Positions 40,839-50,368 are shown, counted from the stretch's first letter. The stretch is DNA of 64,000 nucleotides from Diploptera punctata (GCA_030220185.1 JASPKZ010004569.1:248001-312000); one strand, 5' to 3'. The notes: generated by a model not told the origin, from the letters alone. Program-made: numbers and translations.

Positions 40839-40842
<4 letters not shown>

Positions 40843-40898
<56 letters not shown>

Positions 40899-40904
40899 TA
40901 TATA
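40843..40904. repeat. (TA)n microsatellite
   Basis: TA run ending in ACACATATACATATATAT before the inverted SINE-1. Confidence 0.95.
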
Positions 40905-41216
40905 TCCATCCATAGTAATTCTGCCCGAGGGCAGGTCCTTCACTGCAATCATATCATTTTCATGCTATGCTCTGTAGCTTAACTAGGGAATAATATGTGT
41001 GGTAGCTTCCCGTTGCTTTCCACACCGATGAAGGATGATAATGATAAGGATGATGTTGATAGCTAGATGATTTTCGGGGACCGTTGGGACCTAAGCTTCC
41101 TGACATTTGTCTTACAGGCAAGGAAAAACCCCGAAAAAACCTCACCTAGTAGCCTGTCCCGATCGGGGATCGAACCCGGGCCCGCTGCGTGAGAAGGAAG
41201 CACGCTACGTCGAGAT
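40905..41216 (-). mobile_element. SINE-1, tail B, inverted partner
   Basis: Tail at the left (CCATCCATAGTAATTCTG, GCCCGAGGGCAGGTCC), head at the right truncated after CTCGACGTAGCGTGC. Box B GGGTTCGATCCCC is intact. With 39563-39892 it makes an inverted pair bracketing the tandem array. Confidence 0.92.
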
Positions 41217-41245
41217 CATAATTTCATTGGGGTAGCTAATGTAGT

Positions 41246-42049
41246 ATATAAAAATGAATGTTTGTTTGTTTGTTCGTATTTTATGCGCGGCTATACCGTT
41301 AATCCGATTGTGACGGGGATTTTTGCAAAATTCAAGAGATTCCCCGGATGAACCTAGGCTGTACGAGAGTTGAAATGCTCAACCCCTTAACCCCTAAAAG
41401 TCACTCTTTGTCCAAATTTTGACGCTTAAATGGCTTACGCTGCCTAAACTATAACAAATACACCAGATTAAAACACATTGAATTGAATATCTCAAAAAAA
41501 ACTCTACAAAACATGTCCGACAGCATATGTTTATCTTTTACGGATAACTCAAAATAACCATTTTTGTCTTTCGTTGATGCCAAGAAGATTTGGATAAGTA
41601 GATTCTCTGGCAAACTTACTCTGCCATACCGTTCATCCGATTGAGATGGCGTTTTTTGAAAAATGTCCAGGAGATTCCGGGGATGAACATAGGCTTTAAG
41701 AGTTGTAATACTCAACCCCTTTACCCATATAAATCACTCTTCGTAGTGAAAAACGTGAAATGAAGTCCCTATTTAGACGCTTAAATGGCTTATGCTGCCA
41801 AAACCATAACAAATACACCGAATTAAGGTACACAGAATTGAATACCTAAAAAAAAAACACTTTACAGAAAAGTCCGGGCAGCAAATGTTTATCTTCTACG
41901 GATAACTCACAATAACCATTTTTGTCTTTCATTGATGCCAAGATGATCGGGATAAGCAGATTCCCGGGCAAGCATAAAAGCCAACGGCTGATGGTAAAAA
42001 CAAAATAATATTTATTTGGGAGTAGCAACGCACGCCGGGTATTAGCTAG
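41246..42049 (+). mobile_element. repeat H, near full length, CTAG end
   Basis: Starts GTATATAAAAATGAATG and TTTGTTTGTTTGTTCG; then ATGCGCGGCTATACCG, GTGACGGGGATTTTTGC, two to three cycles of ACGGATAACTCAMAATAAC, GATGCCAAGAAGATTTGG, GATTCCCGGGCAAGC; ends GCACGCCGGGTATTAGCTAG then T. A hairpin-like GGAGT-AGCA-ACGC (cleaner in the 56.9-kb copy) precedes the end. CTAG plus hairpin and no TIR fit a Helitron 3' terminus. No Rep/helicase ORF, so nonautonomous. The next base pairs begin the duplicated block. Confidence 0.72.
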
Positions 42050-42118
42050 TACGTGTATAAAAATAAAGCTGTAATTGTGAATAATTTATCATTGAATTTT
42101 AAAACTTGAAATCTACTA

Positions 42119-42789
42119 CAGTGTGATTATAAAGTCCCAGTACATTTTGTGGATAATGTAGCGCAAATAAAACAAAAATTATAAGGTAGTTTCTACTATC
42201 AATTTAGTGTTCAACATAACCTCCATCAATCTCAAAACATGTTCCCGAACGACGCACCGTCGCCCGAAAACATGCACCAACATATCCTCTGTAATCATTT
42301 CACTCGCTTGGCGTATGCGTTCTTTCAGCACTTGCAGATTAGGAAACTTGGTTCTGTACACCTGTTGCTTGATGAACCCCCAAGCAAAAAAGTCCAGGGG
42401 TGTGAGGTCTGGCGAACGAGGTGCCCAGATAGGAGGAGATGCCCTTCCAACCCACCTTTTGGGAAACCTGTCATTGAGATACCCGCTTATAGCCAGAGCA
42501 AAGTGTGGTGGCGCTCCATCTTGTTGCAACACCACTGTATCAATTATACCATCTTGCTGTAACTGTGACTGTAAAAAAGGTTGCAACATATCAAGATACA
42601 CGTCTCCCGTGAGGGTTTCCTTTGGAATCTGTCTCTAACTTCTTCGTACGACTGGCCTCTTAAACGCGCAGCAACAATCTCTATCCGCGCTTCAATGGTG
42701 AACATATTTGTATCTTTCGAGTGGCTGTAACCGAAATACGATATGTAAGCGATTTCTTTAAAATGTACTGGGACTTTATAATCACACTG
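42119..42789 (-). mobile_element. mariner deletion derivative, empty site known
   Basis: TIRs CAGTGTGATTATAAAGTCCC with AGTACATTTT at both ends. TA on each side (42117-42118, 42790-42791). Copy 1 reads AATCTACTATTTTACTC at 35000 with one TA, the unoccupied site. 671 bp, about half of a full element. Confidence 0.95.
42179..42601 (-). pseudogene. mariner-type transposase, C-terminal 140 residues
   Basis: Open frame with YLDMLQPFLQSQLQQDG, VLQQDGAPPHFALAISGYL (second catalytic Asp), RWVGRASPPIWAPRSPDL and TPLDFFAWGFIKQQVYRT (third Asp). Upstream (42602-42710 minus) a 33-codon N-terminus MFTIEARIEIVAARLRGQS remains in another frame. The DNA-binding region, first Asp and intervening sequence are deleted, joined near CCCTCACGGGAGACG. 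Inactive, though its TIRs look intact. Confidence 0.92.
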
Positions 42790-42912
42790 TATTTACTCCT
42801 CATATTTCGAAAGTTTAATGCAAAAATTTAAACAGTGCAACCATCAGAATATTTAATACAAAATATTGGGTATGTCATTTGTTAGGAAACTTGACATTAA
42901 TATTTCATATGT

Positions 42913-43148
42913 TAATAATTAAATTAATGTTTTTATTACCTCACCTCATATCCTTTTTCTTCCATACTGCAGTTTTGGAGCTTATCTCCATCGTCAGTAG
43001 CCTCCGGTCGACCAGAGGCCACTGACGATGGAGATAAGCTCCGAAACTGCAGTATAGAAGAAAAAGGATATGAGGAGAGGTAATAAAAACATTAATTTAA
43101 TTATTAAATTAAACCTCATAGTGTTCTTTCCCTGTGAACGTTAAATAA
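42913..43148. mobile_element. foldback with paired hammerhead-like cores and 11-bp target duplication
   Basis: ATTTCATATGT at 42902-42912 and 43149-43159; copy 1 has a single CATTTTATATGTAG there. Arms of about 85 bp meet at a 12-base centre near CGGTCGACCAGA. The right arm, plus strand, has CTGACGA (43022-43028), helix GGAG/CTCC with loop ATAAG, GAAA (43043-43046), then CTGCAG. The left arm on the minus strand has the same with AAAA in place of GAAA. This is the layout of a hammerhead core with minimal helix III, known in Penelope-like elements and related retroelements. No ORF. Confidence 0.75.
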
Positions 43149-43249
43149 ATTTCATATGTTGTTTGGACTCTGAGATATTGATCTGTGATTATATTTTCAG
43201 ATCGAATTTTTGTTCCGGAATTTTAATTTTATTTTTATTATTAAAATAT

Positions 43250-43870
43250 AAAATTATGAAATAGTTACCTAAAAGGCCCGTTTCCTCAACTCAAAAATTA
43301 TTAATTATCTGCAGCGCTTTGGGGTCTAGCCCCATCATCAGCAGTAGAAACAGGATATGGGTTCTTACCTGTCGACCTCTGACTCAATAGTGGTCTTCCA
43401 CTGAAAATCTGGGAGGGGGATTACATGTATTGGATTAGTTTTCATTTATCAGATGGTCGTTGTCGTTAACTGTCTTCAAAATTTCCATATCCTCGAGTAC
43501 GTTTATCTTAGCTGGATTATTTTCTCTGTGCGATATTGTTATGTTGTTTTCAATATCTAACATACGATGTCCTTCATGGATAACGTGTATTGCATAGCTT
43601 GATTTTCCTTCCGCGTGAATAAAGTCTCGAAAATGTACTTTAAATCTAATATTAAAACTTCTGTTTGTTCTTCCTATATAAAATTTGTTACAATCTTTAG
43701 ACATCAAATTTATATACTCCTTTACTATTGATATTATTTTCTTCGATGTTATTGCTTATTATAATATTTAATTTGTTATTAGATCTGTATGCTATTTTTG
43801 TTTTGTTTTTGTCAGCTTTCTTTAATGTATTGGCTAACTTTGATGCTTATTTTCCTGTGTATGTAATAAT
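43250..43870 (-). mobile_element. Penelope-like element, 3' fragment
   Basis: Minus strand: broken frame from 43760, then the GIY-YIG ORF, then noncoding DNA with a hammerhead-like core. The core on the minus strand is CTGCTGATGATGGGGC, TAGA, CCCCAAAGCGCTGCAG: CTGATGA (inverse at 43335-43341), helix GGGG/CCCC, CAAA where GAAA is expected. The reverse transcriptase half is missing. Paralogue: 35225-35840. Confidence 0.82.
43435..43707 (-). pseudogene. GIY-YIG endonuclease domain of a Penelope-like element
   Basis: 90 codons: CNKFYIGRTNRSFNIRFKVH at residues 5-24 contains the YIG part of the GIY-YIG motif, the conserved Arg of R-S-F-x-x-R, and the H of the following helix; later HRENNPAKINVLEDMEILK has the conserved Asn/Leu-Glu (LEDME) that includes the metal-binding Glu. 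Open to the stop, but the start is artificial because the frame upstream is shifted. Single-strand nicking for target-primed insertion is the family role. Confidence 0.85.
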
Positions 43871-44525
43871 AATTAGCTAACTAATTAACTAACTGGCACT
43901 CTCGAAAATGCAGGTTGAAGGTAACGTGGATATGAAGTCTCCACACATCTCTATCCTGAGCTAATGTTTTCCGATCATTCCCTATACAATCTACTTCCCT
44001 CAAATCATTGTTATTATTTCCCCACCTCATTATTAGTCTACAAACTGAGCGTTTTCCGTCTGGTTTTCCTGCAATGAACTTCCATGTCACCCTTTCATTC
44101 CACAATTGTGCCATGTGTCCTGTTCATCGCACTCTACGAAACTAAACTGTTCTAATTTTATCTGGTTTCCTATAAAGATCACGTAGCTCACTATTATGCA
44201 GTCTTCTCCATTCGCTTGTTTGTTCGTCTCTCTACGGTCCAAAATTTTTCCTAAGAATTTTATTCTCAAATATCCACCCTTAAAGTAAGAATCCATGTAT
44301 CGCATCCATATAATATAACTGGGAGAATTACAGTTTTATATGTTTTGAGAATAAAGTTTTTGTGGGAGAAGTTGGGACGAACAAGAGTCCCCGTAATGCA
44401 TAATAAGCATGCATTTCCGGAATTGAACCTGTGTTAATTTTTCTACGCATCTCATTACTTTTTCCTAAGTACTTTGAATTCAGCCCTTCTTCAAAATTTC
44501 CATTAAAAACTTGTATTTTAAATAC
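43871..44525 (-). mobile_element. LINE-P, C-terminal half
   Basis: Minus-strand paralogue of 35845-36470 with the same truncation points. Frame near 43881-44114 reads GKPDGKRSVCRLIMRWG. The 3' tail at the left is TTAGTTAATTAGTTAGC. Confidence 0.87.
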
Positions 44526-44552
44526 CATTTGAATATATACGTGAATAGGAAA

Positions 44553-44587
<35 letters not shown>

Positions 44588-44739
44588 TTCATTAATTATT
44601 AATAGGACTCTACAACGTTATGAATAGGGGGGGAAATGTATTGGCGTAAGAAAACATCTTATATGCTGTTTGTTTGCTGTTAACATGATTAGATATTACA
44701 GTTTATTTAATAAGAACGCATAATTATCACATATTCAAC
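44526..44739. other. duplicated noncoding segment with a T run
   Basis: About 30 T at 44553-44583 expand a short T stretch found in copy 1. Rest as 36500-36734. Confidence 0.6.
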
Positions 44740-45090
44740 TCCAGAATAAGGCTTCGTATCCCAAATACTTAATAACATGGAATAATTCCCCCTGCGTCAT
44801 CCGGGGCTTATTAGGATCGACCTGTCGGGAGAGGGATCCAAATGAGTGATTAACCCAAACCACGACCTCATCCAAGACAACATGAATACGTGTTTAATAG
44901 GAAACACGTCATTCACTCACACATCCATACTAAACATGGCGAATATGATAGTGATTGATTATGGTGGCCATATGATATTCTGGGAAACATTTGGGCCTTA
45001 AAGTTTTCTGACATTTGTCTTACAATAGAGAGAAAAAAAAACGATAATGAGGCAGTAACGCTACCCTGTGACCACAGCGGTGGAGTTGGC
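44740..45090 (-). mobile_element. SINE-1, tail C, uninterrupted
   Basis: Head CTCCACCGCTGTGGTCAC at the right with box B deleted, then tail C with GCCATGTTTAGTATGGATG and CGACAGGTCGATCCTAATAA. Supplies the empty site for the SINE-2 at 37350. Confidence 0.85.
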
Positions 45091-45381
45091 GAATGTCTCA
45101 GAGCCTAAAATATTCATGATAATTACCATAACTAAAAATTATAGTTTAAAATTTCTCAAATATAAAAATTTAAAAATTGTAAGATCAGATCTTTTTTATG
45201 AAATGCATTGTTGTCTTAAACTATTGTTATATTCTGTATTCGAAATACGTGTTGTTGGAAATGAACCACAATATTTACAGAGTAGGAGATACAATGCAGA
45301 GACAAACACCAATTCTTGTAGCTCCATATAACTTGATGTGAAGTGATTGTAGAGAGCAATCGACACGAGCTGTAAATTACA

Positions 45382-46520
45382 CTGGGTAAGAATGAAAATA
45401 TTCCTCTGCTTATTTTAATTGTTTCTGACTCAGCTTTTTTTTTTTTTTTTTTTTTCAAATGTGTGATTATTTTTCTCCAAATGTCGACGATCCGATTGTA
45501 ATCACGCTTTTTGTTTTCCTTACTTTTTAAATTTCAAGTATATGATTAGTTAATATTATTTTTCTCCAAATGTTAACGGTTTGATCGCATCCATGTATCC
45601 ATGTTTCCTTTGTTTATGGAACAGCCGAGCAACTGGCCAACACTACATCGAAGAAGTGTGGCTTTCAAGAAACTAACTTGTTCCAGGAGAAAATAATGTT
45701 TTACACGAACCTCTTATTGATGTGAAGAAGATCTTACTACCACCTCTCCACATTAAATTGGGACTAGAAAAACAGTATATTAAAGCTTTGGTTGAACTGT
45801 CAGATGCTTTGCATCATATTCGCTCTATGTTCCCGCGTTTGTCTGATGCAAAAGTATTTGCTGGAGTTTTTCACAGGACCACAAATAAGACAGATGCTGG
45901 AGTCCGCAGAATTAGAACAAAAGATGACACCAGTTGAAAAAATGCATGACAAGCATTTCGTAATATTGTGCATGGCTTCCTTGGAAACCAGAAGAGTCCC
46001 AATTACCAAGAGTTGATTGAAAACTTTCTGAGTACATATCGCACATTAGGTTGCAGAATGTCAACTAAATTACATTACCTGCACTCACATTTTGATTTCT
46101 TTAGACCAAATTTGAGCGATGTGAGTGAAGAACAAGGAGAACGAATCCATCAGGATCTCAGAAACATGGAATCAAGATATCAGGGTAGGTAGGATATAAA
46201 CATGATGGGCGACTACGTTTGGAGTTTGGTGAGGGAGAGTCCACAACAACACAAAAGGAAAGGGCCAAGTCAGTGATGTTGAAACAAAATCCCATTTCAT
46301 ATTATCAGATATAATACCAACATAAGCTGGCATTTATTCCATCTATATTTATGGGTACATTTTTTGTGTTAATTCCCCACATTTTCAAATATATTAATTT
46401 GCCATAGAACTATTGATGAAATTGTGTGAAACTAACATTTTGAACTCAGGGTGCCTGAATTATATAAGAACCATGAAAAAACCGAGAGGAACAGAAATAT
46501 GCCTAAAATTTGTTGCCCAG
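45382..46520 (+). mobile_element. 1.1-kb insertion private to copy 2
   Basis: Copy 1 reads GTAAATTACATGCACCCAG. Copy 2 breaks after GTAAATTACA and resumes at TACCCAGCAG. Insert edges CTGGGTAAGAATG and, inverted, CTGGGCAACAAATTT could be short TIRs. Inside: a T run (45434-45456), two copies of TTTTTCTCCAAATGT (about 45470 and 45559), and the pseudogene at 45700-46285. Class unknown. Confidence 0.7.
45700..46285 (+). pseudogene. conserved repeat-borne protein of unknown class, three breaks
   Basis: Frames in order: LLPPLHIKLGLEKQYIKAL, SMFPRLSDAKVFAGVF; shift; TGPQIRQMLESAELEQKM; shift; HGFLGNQKSPNYQELIENF, GCRMSTKLHYLHSHFDFF, EEQGERIHQDLRNMESRYQ; then TAG where Trp would fit, and MMGDYVWSLVRES. 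I recognise the H-F-K-L-G-L...LGN...HFLHSHLDFFP...GERFHQD pattern from many uncharacterised arthropod and cnidarian ORFs but know no name or activity. Probably a transposon-borne gene; the position inside a private insertion supports that. Confidence 0.7.
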
Positions 46521-46804
46521 TTTTATATATACCCAGCAGTTCTGAGGGCAAAAGTTGGAACTTCATATTGACACGAGTCTAGATTTCGTCATATTAAACA
46601 TTAATTTCCTCTAAATCAGCAGTTTGGATGCATATTTATATCAGATGAGGTACACAGGCATGGGAAGAACTCTATGTAACATTATTTATTGAGTTTTTAT
46701 CTTTCAGAAATTTAAGCGAATTCATCAGGAATTTGGGTATTGAGGTATTCCCAATGAAGATTTTTTTTGCAAAATATCTACCCTACATAGCAGACACCGA
46801 AAAT
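46521..46804. other. duplicated noncoding segment
   Basis: Matches 39288-39562 (CATATTGACACGAGTCT, GCATATTTATATCAGAT, AAAATATCTACCCTAC). Confidence 0.7.
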
Positions 46805-47021
46805 TATCATGACAATAATAGATACACACACACACACACACGTATATATATATATATATATATATATTACATGTGTTATAGATTTTTGCGGATGTAAGTA
46901 CGATTAAGAAAAAAAATCTTATTATTTTCCGCATCATGGATTCAAGGTTGACCTCTGAATCCGACGTTTCGACATGAAAACCCAAAATACTATTCTTAAT
47001 CATATATAGGTATATATAGCC

Positions 47022-47096
<75 letters not shown>

Positions 47097-47103
47097 TGTG
47101 TGC
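46805..47103. repeat. compound (CA)n, (TA)n and (TG)n tracts
   Basis: CACACACACACA then TATATATA (46807-46867), a 150-bp unique stretch with GACGTTTCGACATGAAAAC (46960), then TATATA and about 25 TG units (47023-47103). Cys/Val reading frames across it are artefacts. Confidence 0.95.
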
Positions 47104-47394
47104 GTGCATGCCTGTTAACTCGCTAGAGGTCGCAGTGTTTATTTTTTACGGAACGAAAGAAGGCATATTACAATCAATAAAAAATAAGCTTGAATTCCAT
47201 ATCCAGCAAAATCGGATTTTTAAGATCGTAAAATAAAAATCGGTAGCGACCCCAATTTTGTTTCTCTCACAAAAAATCTCGGTAAACACCATTAAAACAT
47301 CCTAGACACGATTTGATCGGCCGTCGAAAGCTAATTTCTTCTTTGTTGCTAGTTTCGTAGGTAGGTAGCCTATAGATAAAGTATTCCCACTACA
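47104..47394. other. no recognised feature
   Basis: No supported ORF or repeat. Confidence 0.3.
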
Positions 47395-47680
47395 GGCCTC
47401 AGAAGTCCCTTGGGGTAGTAGGAGGTTAAGGCTCCCACATTTTCTGGACAATCGGCACTTGATGTCAGCCGGGTTTTCAGCCCTGCGTGACGGCCGCCTT
47501 TACCCACAGAACAAGCGTCTTGTATTTATTTCCGTTAGAGGCTGAGTCGACCCGAGGGCCATTGTACCGCCAGAAGGTTTAGGTCAGTTTAAAAATCCTG
47601 ACCCCACTGGGACTTGAACCCTCGACCTTCCGGCTTGTAGCGCAGTGCCTTAACCACTACGCTACGGCGTGCATTTAGAT
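47395..47680 (-). mobile_element. SINE-2
   Basis: Head at the right: GCACGCCGTAGCGTAGTGG, TTAAGGCACTGCGCTACAAG, box B GGGTTCAAGTCCC. Body as in 37350-37655 with CTTCTGGCGGTACAATGG and CCAAGGGACTTCTGAGG at the end. No tail repeat left. Confidence 0.92.
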
Positions 47681-48140
47681 ATGCAGACAAATTTAGCAAA
47701 TACTGAATACTTTGCTCATATTTGCCTCGACCTATATTCTCTCTGACATACTGGTGTGTGTCAGGGGCTCGAATAATTGGAACTCATTCTCTTTGACATA
47801 CTCGTGTGTGTGTTAGGAGCTCTCATTATTGGATCTCAGGGCTACCCATCAGTAAGTCGATAAAATTCCGTTTCTACAGGCGTGTCAAAATAATAACTTA
47901 CACTTATGCATGATTTGTTTTTACTGTAGTCCGACATATTTAAATAAACTAGTATATGAAATTGATTTTCGGCTATTTAATGATTAACGACGCCATTATT
48001 TAACCAGCTAAGGTCACCTATGTCGTAATTCAAACCTGGACTTTAAAGGGCCGAAAAAAAATATTCAAAGCTCTCATTTGTCAGACTTTAGGTACTTCTA
48101 GGCACCGTAAATCAACAGAAAGTAATATTAGAATTAGGAT
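47681..48140. other. mostly unassigned; short tandem duplication
   Basis: ATTCTCTCTGACATACTGGT (47739) and ATTCTCTTTGACATACTCGT (47787) with following GTGTGTGT...GGAGCTC are a diverged two-unit repeat. Nothing else. Confidence 0.45.
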
Positions 48141-48290
48141 GCTTGGATAGCGATGTGCTAACGAATAGAGTTAGAGGTCCCAGGGTTCAAATCCCGGTAG
48201 GCGTTAATTTCTCTTTTCATGCAATATTTGGCTTTCGTTGTTTAAATGTCAAAATTTAATTCTAACATCGATATATATATATATATTCCT
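48141..48290 (+). mobile_element. SINE-4, dispersed relative of the tandem units
   Basis: Box-A-like TAGCGATGTGCTAACG, box B GGGTTCAAATCCC, then TTTCTCTTTTCATGCAATAT, TTTAATTCTAACATCGATA and a TA run. The 3' sequence parallels the region after each tRNA-like segment at 40.2-40.8 kb (TTTTTCTTATCATGCCATAT, TTTAATTATAACATCGATA). This ties those units to a SINE family. Confidence 0.75.
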
Positions 48291-48674
48291 GTATTTCTAA
48301 ATTTCAAGATGATGATCAAATATAACTTGGCCTTTGAACACCCAAATTAGAGTAAATAACCCAATTAAAAAAATAGTAATTTAGGTATTAAATTGTCTCC
48401 ATTTTAAGATACATATTTATTTGAACTGATTTAATTCTTCAAACAATTATGGTAGGACATATTGAAGAGTAATGTATATCAAAGTCGCAAATATGTCGAT
48501 TATGCAGATACTGGAGTAAAAAAATAGCGGTATATCGATTCCATACACTCTTGCACGCAGTGTGATATGTTACAACAGCTGCCATCTTCAATGAACTCAC
48601 GGTACTTCTTACACTGTGATCTCTCTGCCATCTAGAGACGGTATTTCTAAATCTTTGTTCATAAAGATTATCTG
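48291..48674. other. no recognised feature
   Basis: No supported content apart from a short segment ACTGTGATCTCTCTGCCATCTAGAGACGG-type text resembling nothing else here. Confidence 0.3.
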
Positions 48675-48840
<166 letters not shown>

Positions 48841-49245
48841 CATGGACATTGAAGCAAAAACACAGAAATATATTATTAGTCACAGAAATGGATTTTTAAA
48901 AAGATCGGCAAGAATATCAAAATTAGATAAAATAAAAAATAATACAATAAGGGAAATAATTAATGTTGAAAAGGATATTGCAGAAGAGATTGAAGATATC
49001 CAACTAAGATGGTATGGACATATAATGAGAAGAAGGGGCACAGAAACAAAGAAGTATTGAAGTGGATATCCCCTGTAAAAGGGAAAAGTGGTGGACCAAA
49101 GCCAACGTGGATAAAGGAAATTCAAGACAACATGAAGAAGAGAAATATGATGAAGCAGACCCGCAAGATCGGGAAGTGTGGGAAAAAAATGTATATAATG
49201 GTTGAAGAAACCTGTGTAAATAACAGAAACAATCCTGAAATAAAA
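48841..49245 (+). pseudogene. LINE-Q C-terminus with (ATT)n tail
   Basis: Frames: SHRNGFLKRSARISKLDKIK, IREIINVEKDIAEEIEDIQ, RWYGHIMRRRG; shift; then SGGPKPTWIKEIQDNMKKRN. Ends GAAATAAAAATTATTATT; the (ATT)n run 49245-49290 is its tail. Same subfamily as 57590-58146. Confidence 0.85.

Positions 49246-49292
<47 letters not shown>
49246..49292. repeat. (ATT)n tract
   Basis: Tail of the preceding LINE-Q copy. Confidence 0.95.
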
Positions 49293-49293
<1 letters not shown>

Positions 49294-49329
49294 CTGCATC
49301 GTAGTTTAACTTTACTCCTTATAAGTAAG

Positions 49330-49731
49330 ATTTACATGCCACATGCGCCCGGGCCTTACATGGCATGACCTGTCAGTAGAGGGATTTTAAACTTTGTATC
49401 ACACATATACTTTTGAACACAAAATAATGTGGTGGGCCTCCCCGAGTGAGTGATCAGCTCAATCGAGGACCCCTTCCAAGACGGTACAATATTAAGGCGA
49501 CACAAACCATTCCCTCACACATTCACACTAAACATGGCGAATGTGATAATTGTGATCACCTAGGCTATGATGTTCGGGGACTTTTGCGCCTTAATATTTT
49601 CTGATATTTGCCTTACACGTGAGGAAAAACACCCAAAAGATATAATCCAGGAAATTTGTCTCGATTGAGAATCGAACCCAGGCCCGCTGCGTACGAGGGA
49701 GCGACGCTACTCTGGGACTACAGCTATGGAC

Positions 49732-49732
<1 letters not shown>
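49330..49732 (-). mobile_element. SINE-1, tail C, decayed
   Basis: Head at the right GTCCATAGCTGTAGTCCC, box B GGGTTCGATTCTC, GCCATGTTTAGTGTGAATG, GAGTGAGGGAATGG, TTGAGCTGATCACTCAC, and the far end of tail C near 49350 (CTGTCAGTAGAGGGA). Shows that tail C runs about 200 bp beyond the common SINE-1 middle. Confidence 0.8.

Positions 49733-49803
<71 letters not shown>
49733..49803. repeat. (AAT)n tract
   Basis: Lies at the 3' side of the minus-strand LINE-Q at 49804, so it is its (ATT)n tail read from the other strand. Confidence 0.95.
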
Positions 49804-50212
49804 CTTCTTCCTTCCAAGTATTAGGCCAAGGCCTGTTACGATCCTATAGAAAATTTTCCCTCCATCGTTTCATAGGACGGCCCAGTGATCTTCGTCCTCT
49901 TGGTATATAATTATAAACAGCTTTGGGGATCCGATTTGAACTCATTCTTTCAAGATGGTGTTTCCAATTTAGTTGGTACTGTTTAATATATTCCAAAATT
50001 GGCGTAGTCTTCAATTCTTTTAAGATATCGGTGTTCCTTTTCCGATCCCATCTGGTGTAACCCGCTGTTCTGCGCATGAATCTCATTTCACAAGCCGTCA
50101 TTCTGCTTTCATGTTGTTTTCTTAGTGTCCATGCTTCACTACCATAGGTCAACACTGGTCTAGCCAAAGTGTTATATAAACGTAATCTGGTGTTTTTTTT
50201 GTACAAGGGATG
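49804..50212 (-). pseudogene. LINE-Q C-terminus, 120 open codons
   Basis: Minus frame: LYNTLARPVLTYGSEAWTL, MRFMRRTAGYTRWDRKRN, LNWKHHLERMSSNRIPKA, RGRRSLGRPMKRWREN. Subfamily of 9733-10215. 5'-truncated after the palm; otherwise open. Confidence 0.9.
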
Positions 50213-50304
50213 GTTTCATAACTTGATTAATAATTCCTAAACTATTATTATAACTAGTAACTTTTTCAGGGATATCCTTTTCATCCAATAATAATAATAA
50301 TAAT

Positions 50305-50368
<64 letters not shown>

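Larger units (their letters stand above)
39929..40842 (+). repeat. three tandem units of about 300 bp, each with a tRNA-like gene
   Basis: Units end at 40220, 40520 and 40818 (periods 300 and 298). They differ only by single-base indels such as GCCTGG/GCCCTGG and GCTCAATG/GCTTCAATG. Each has CTTATCATGCCATATTAAG, TTTAATTATAACATCGATA, CCAGATGGCAGTGAAGAC, GCGACATCTAGTAATAATG, then the tRNA-like segment. Similarity far above that of other repeats here, so recent. Flanked by TA runs and by inverted SINE-1 tail-B ends. Confidence 0.95.
42055..46829 (+). repeat. segmental duplication, copy 2
   Basis: Direct counterpart of 34931-39562. Private to this copy: a mariner deletion derivative (42119-42789), a foldback (42913-43148) and a 1.1-kb insert (45382-46520). 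The left edge abuts the Helitron-like end. The right edge dissolves into CA/TA repeats at 46805. Confidence 0.9.

Noticed and set aside
39929..40842. CRISPR-like array
   Set aside because: Units are 300 bp with no short-repeat/unique-spacer pattern, and the context is eukaryotic. The (TCTA)n tract is also not CRISPR.
42207..42638. 143-codon plus ORF
   Set aside because: Antisense shadow of the mariner transposase C-terminus on the minus strand.
43840..43885. (TTAG)n-like telomeric repeat
   Set aside because: The insect telomere is TTAGG; this is the LINE-P tail, short and followed by coding sequence.
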